The position numbers and the translations under genes were made by a program. Under the pieces are notes generated by a model that was given only the letters and a program-made list of their open reading frames with translations, did no database searches and was not told where the DNA came from. From Istiophorus platypterus (Eukaryota > Chordata > Actinopteri > Istiophoriformes > Istiophoridae), in assembly GCA_016859345.1 (NCBI GenBank), contig CM029115.1:12130001-12194000 (forward strand): a DNA stretch of 64,000 nt, in the 5' to 3' direction. Positions 62,182 through 64,000 of the stretch are shown here, piece after piece. Positions within the stretch are counted from its first letter, which is position 1. Every line of letters starts with the position of its first letter.

Positions 62182-62898
62182 TTATGTTCTTTACTATGTC
62201 CTTTTTATTTTATTCCTATGCTCTATTGACTTCATTTTTTGCCTTAGCAGTAGCACAATAGGCAGATGGGATAAATTATGAATCTTAAGCTGTGATTAGC
62301 ACTTTGAATATTTCACAACAAATGCAAACCTAAACTTAGAGCAAGGATCTATAAAATTTTGTTTTTAGTGTTGAAATAAGAGCTCGTAATTTTGTCAGCT
62401 CACCATCCTAAGAAGTAAACTTATCTTGGGAGGGATTTATTGATTAATCATTTAACGCTGATAATTGTTCCCAAATGACCAAAGAGAGAAACAGTCTGAA
62501 TATGTAATATAGCTGTTCTCACTTTGATGAATTTTGTAAGTAAGTAAATTACTAATTGACAGCTAGTTAGTATACACAGTGAACTTTGATGATACTTTGG
62601 CCCATATGAGAGTGACAACAACATAAGAAATGATGCCTCACCAAAGACTTTGTTGTAAAATAGTTAATTGACACAGTCTGTCTCTCCTCATCAAACCCTC
62701 TTCTGTCTCCCGTCCTCCAAATCAAATGTGCATTGTAGAATCTGTTGTTTTAGCTTGCTCTGTGCTTTAAAAAAAAAAAAAAAATTCCAAGCAAATGATG
62801 ATTTTTACAGGGTTGAGGATAATTTGACCAATTTTATTTTTTATTCATTCATTTATTTATTTTAACAGTCAGAGTGTGGAAAACTGTTAAATAACTTG

Positions 62899-62904
62899 AA
62901 TAAA
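62899..62904 (+). other. Candidate distal poly(A) signal AATAAA
   Basis: A canonical hexamer followed at once by a GU-rich element (gtggtgttgtttt), the usual arrangement for cleavage and polyadenylation. It is the best candidate for the main end of tmem161b. Confidence 0.5.
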
Positions 62905-62925
62905 GTGGTGTTGTTTTATACATCT

Positions 62926-63907
62926 TTTTGGCATTTACTGCAGAGCTGTTTTTTTTTCAATGGTATGGCCTTGTCATGTAATTCATGCTTGAATGTACTG
63001 AAAGGAAATGATGATATGCCACACTCGAATACACGTGTTGGACCCTGAGTTCAAAATAGCTTCACACAGATACCCCTTTCTAAGGCCTTATTTTGGACTT
63101 GAAGACAACAAACACATAAGGTCCTTTTTCTTAGGTTTTCTCTGCATTTACAGTGGCTCCTTTGTAGGTCTTCAAGGTCTCAGGCAAGATTTAGAATTGT
63201 GTCTATTTTACTAGACTTAGTAGTCTTTGTATGATGGTGCGCAATAATAGTGTAATTGTGTTTCAGCATATCTCTACTTATGAAATATGTCCTTGTGCAA
63301 ACTGACATTGATTTAGGCAGTCAATGGCCATCGATTTGTTTTTCTTAGTTTGGCATCTCTATTCCTGTGGGATCTCTATTCTTGTCAGAATGGATAGTGG
63401 AGGTTAGTGGAGTAGATTGAGCAGATTGAGGGATGAAATGACAAACGCTCCCAAACTCCTCTTAATGCTTGCCATTCTCTGGGAATAACATCGGGCCAGT
63501 TAATACAGGCCTTGAGTGACATTGTCTACATGAGCAGTAAAACTAGGCCAATGCATTCATTCATAGGTAGACAGATCAATAAGACAGCTTCCAAAACAAA
63601 CCAGTTGAGAGGTTCCTTTATTTCTGTTGAGTGGGGTCTATTCACTGAGGTCCCTTCTGCATAGAGTGGCATGGAGCTCCGCTTCAGGAAGGGGAGCAGA
63701 GACCCCCACCCCACTCCACCCCAAGTGCTCTGTCCCTAACACAGCCAGAAGAACTGAGAAGCCTCTGGTGGGCTGATGCTGCTATGATGGTTATATTTCT
63801 GTCTGACATGGACACAGCCATGCTTCATGATTGACCGGACCTTGTGTTGCAAATGACCTAAAAGAGAACACTTTACATTGCTTGAACTCCTCTGACCTGT
63901 TTTTATA
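62926..63907. other. Gene-free sequence downstream of tmem161b
   Basis: Intergenic or alternative 3' UTR sequence up to the second copy of the 93-bp repeat. Short frames only; nothing recognised. Confidence 0.55.
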
Positions 63908-64000
63908 TTTCTTTTTTCTTTTCATGTTTTTGTATAAGTAATGGTCTGGTCTGGTCAGGTAGGAAGTAGCAGGGATACTTTAAGAGTTTGTTGGCCTGAT
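63908..64000 (+). repeat. Right copy of an exact 93-bp direct repeat, cut by the window end
   Basis: Exact copy of 61963-62055 in the same orientation. The true length cannot be known because the window stops inside it. It implies either a tandem duplication with a 1945-bp unit or an assembly overlap. Confidence 0.95.

Larger units (their letters stand above)
59366..62925 (+). other. tmem161b: Probable tmem161b 3' UTR
   Basis: No other coding exon is seen between the stop codon and the AATAAA at 62899. The sequence is AU-rich with several T-rich runs, including about T18 near 61044. The end is placed about 20 nt past the last strong poly(A) signal. A shorter form ending after AATAAA at 62176 is equally possible, so the extent is inferred. 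Confidence 0.5.

Overview
This is vertebrate nuclear DNA, almost certainly from a percomorph teleost. It is AT-rich and intron-bearing, carries many long (CA)n/(GT)n and (AT)n microsatellites, and contains a high-copy percomorph-type interspersed repeat (core near 57.9-58.0 kb). Nothing looks bacterial or plasmid-like. Most long open frames in the window are microsatellite frames (poly Cys-Val or His-Thr) and are not genes.

The only protein-coding gene I can support is tmem161b, on the + strand. Eleven coding exons (exons 2-12 of the usual twelve) lie at 50352-59365. They have GT-AG introns and reading phases that join without a break. Together they encode 491 residues plus an initiator Met that should lie on an upstream exon I could not find. 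The product is a multi-pass membrane protein, close in length and sequence to vertebrate TMEM161B and clearly not TMEM161A. A 3' UTR of about 3.5 kb probably follows, with polyadenylation signals near 62.18 and 62.90 kb.

The 50 kb upstream of exon 2 contains no convincing protein-coding gene. In other vertebrates this flank of TMEM161B is a regulatory desert leading towards miR-9-2/LINC00461 and MEF2C. I did not find the mature miR-9 sequence on either strand. The desert alternates between microsatellites, pyrimidine- or purine-rich tracts, degraded repeats, and islands of complex sequence that look like conserved non-coding elements. Those islands carry recognisable binding-site arrangements: a perfect RFX X-box in a small CpG cluster (566-579), a helically phased POU octamer pair (10345-10362), a near-palindromic SOX dimer site (14713-14728), AP-1 plus CRE sites (38420-38466), a nuclear-receptor palindrome (39723-39737) and three POU octamers within 26 bp (42635-42660). 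By eye the octamer ATGCAAAT/ATTTGCAT occurs at least 14 times, several-fold above a rough composition-based expectation.

From 43.86 to about 49 kb the composition is odd: an (AT)n array, then A-rich sequence ending in A52, a CGA-rich pocket, T-rich sequence, and finally a strongly C-depleted stretch. This could be unusual low-complexity DNA or poor assembly. At the right edge, 63908-64000 repeats 61963-62055 exactly. That marks either a tandem duplication of about 1.94 kb or an assembly overlap error.
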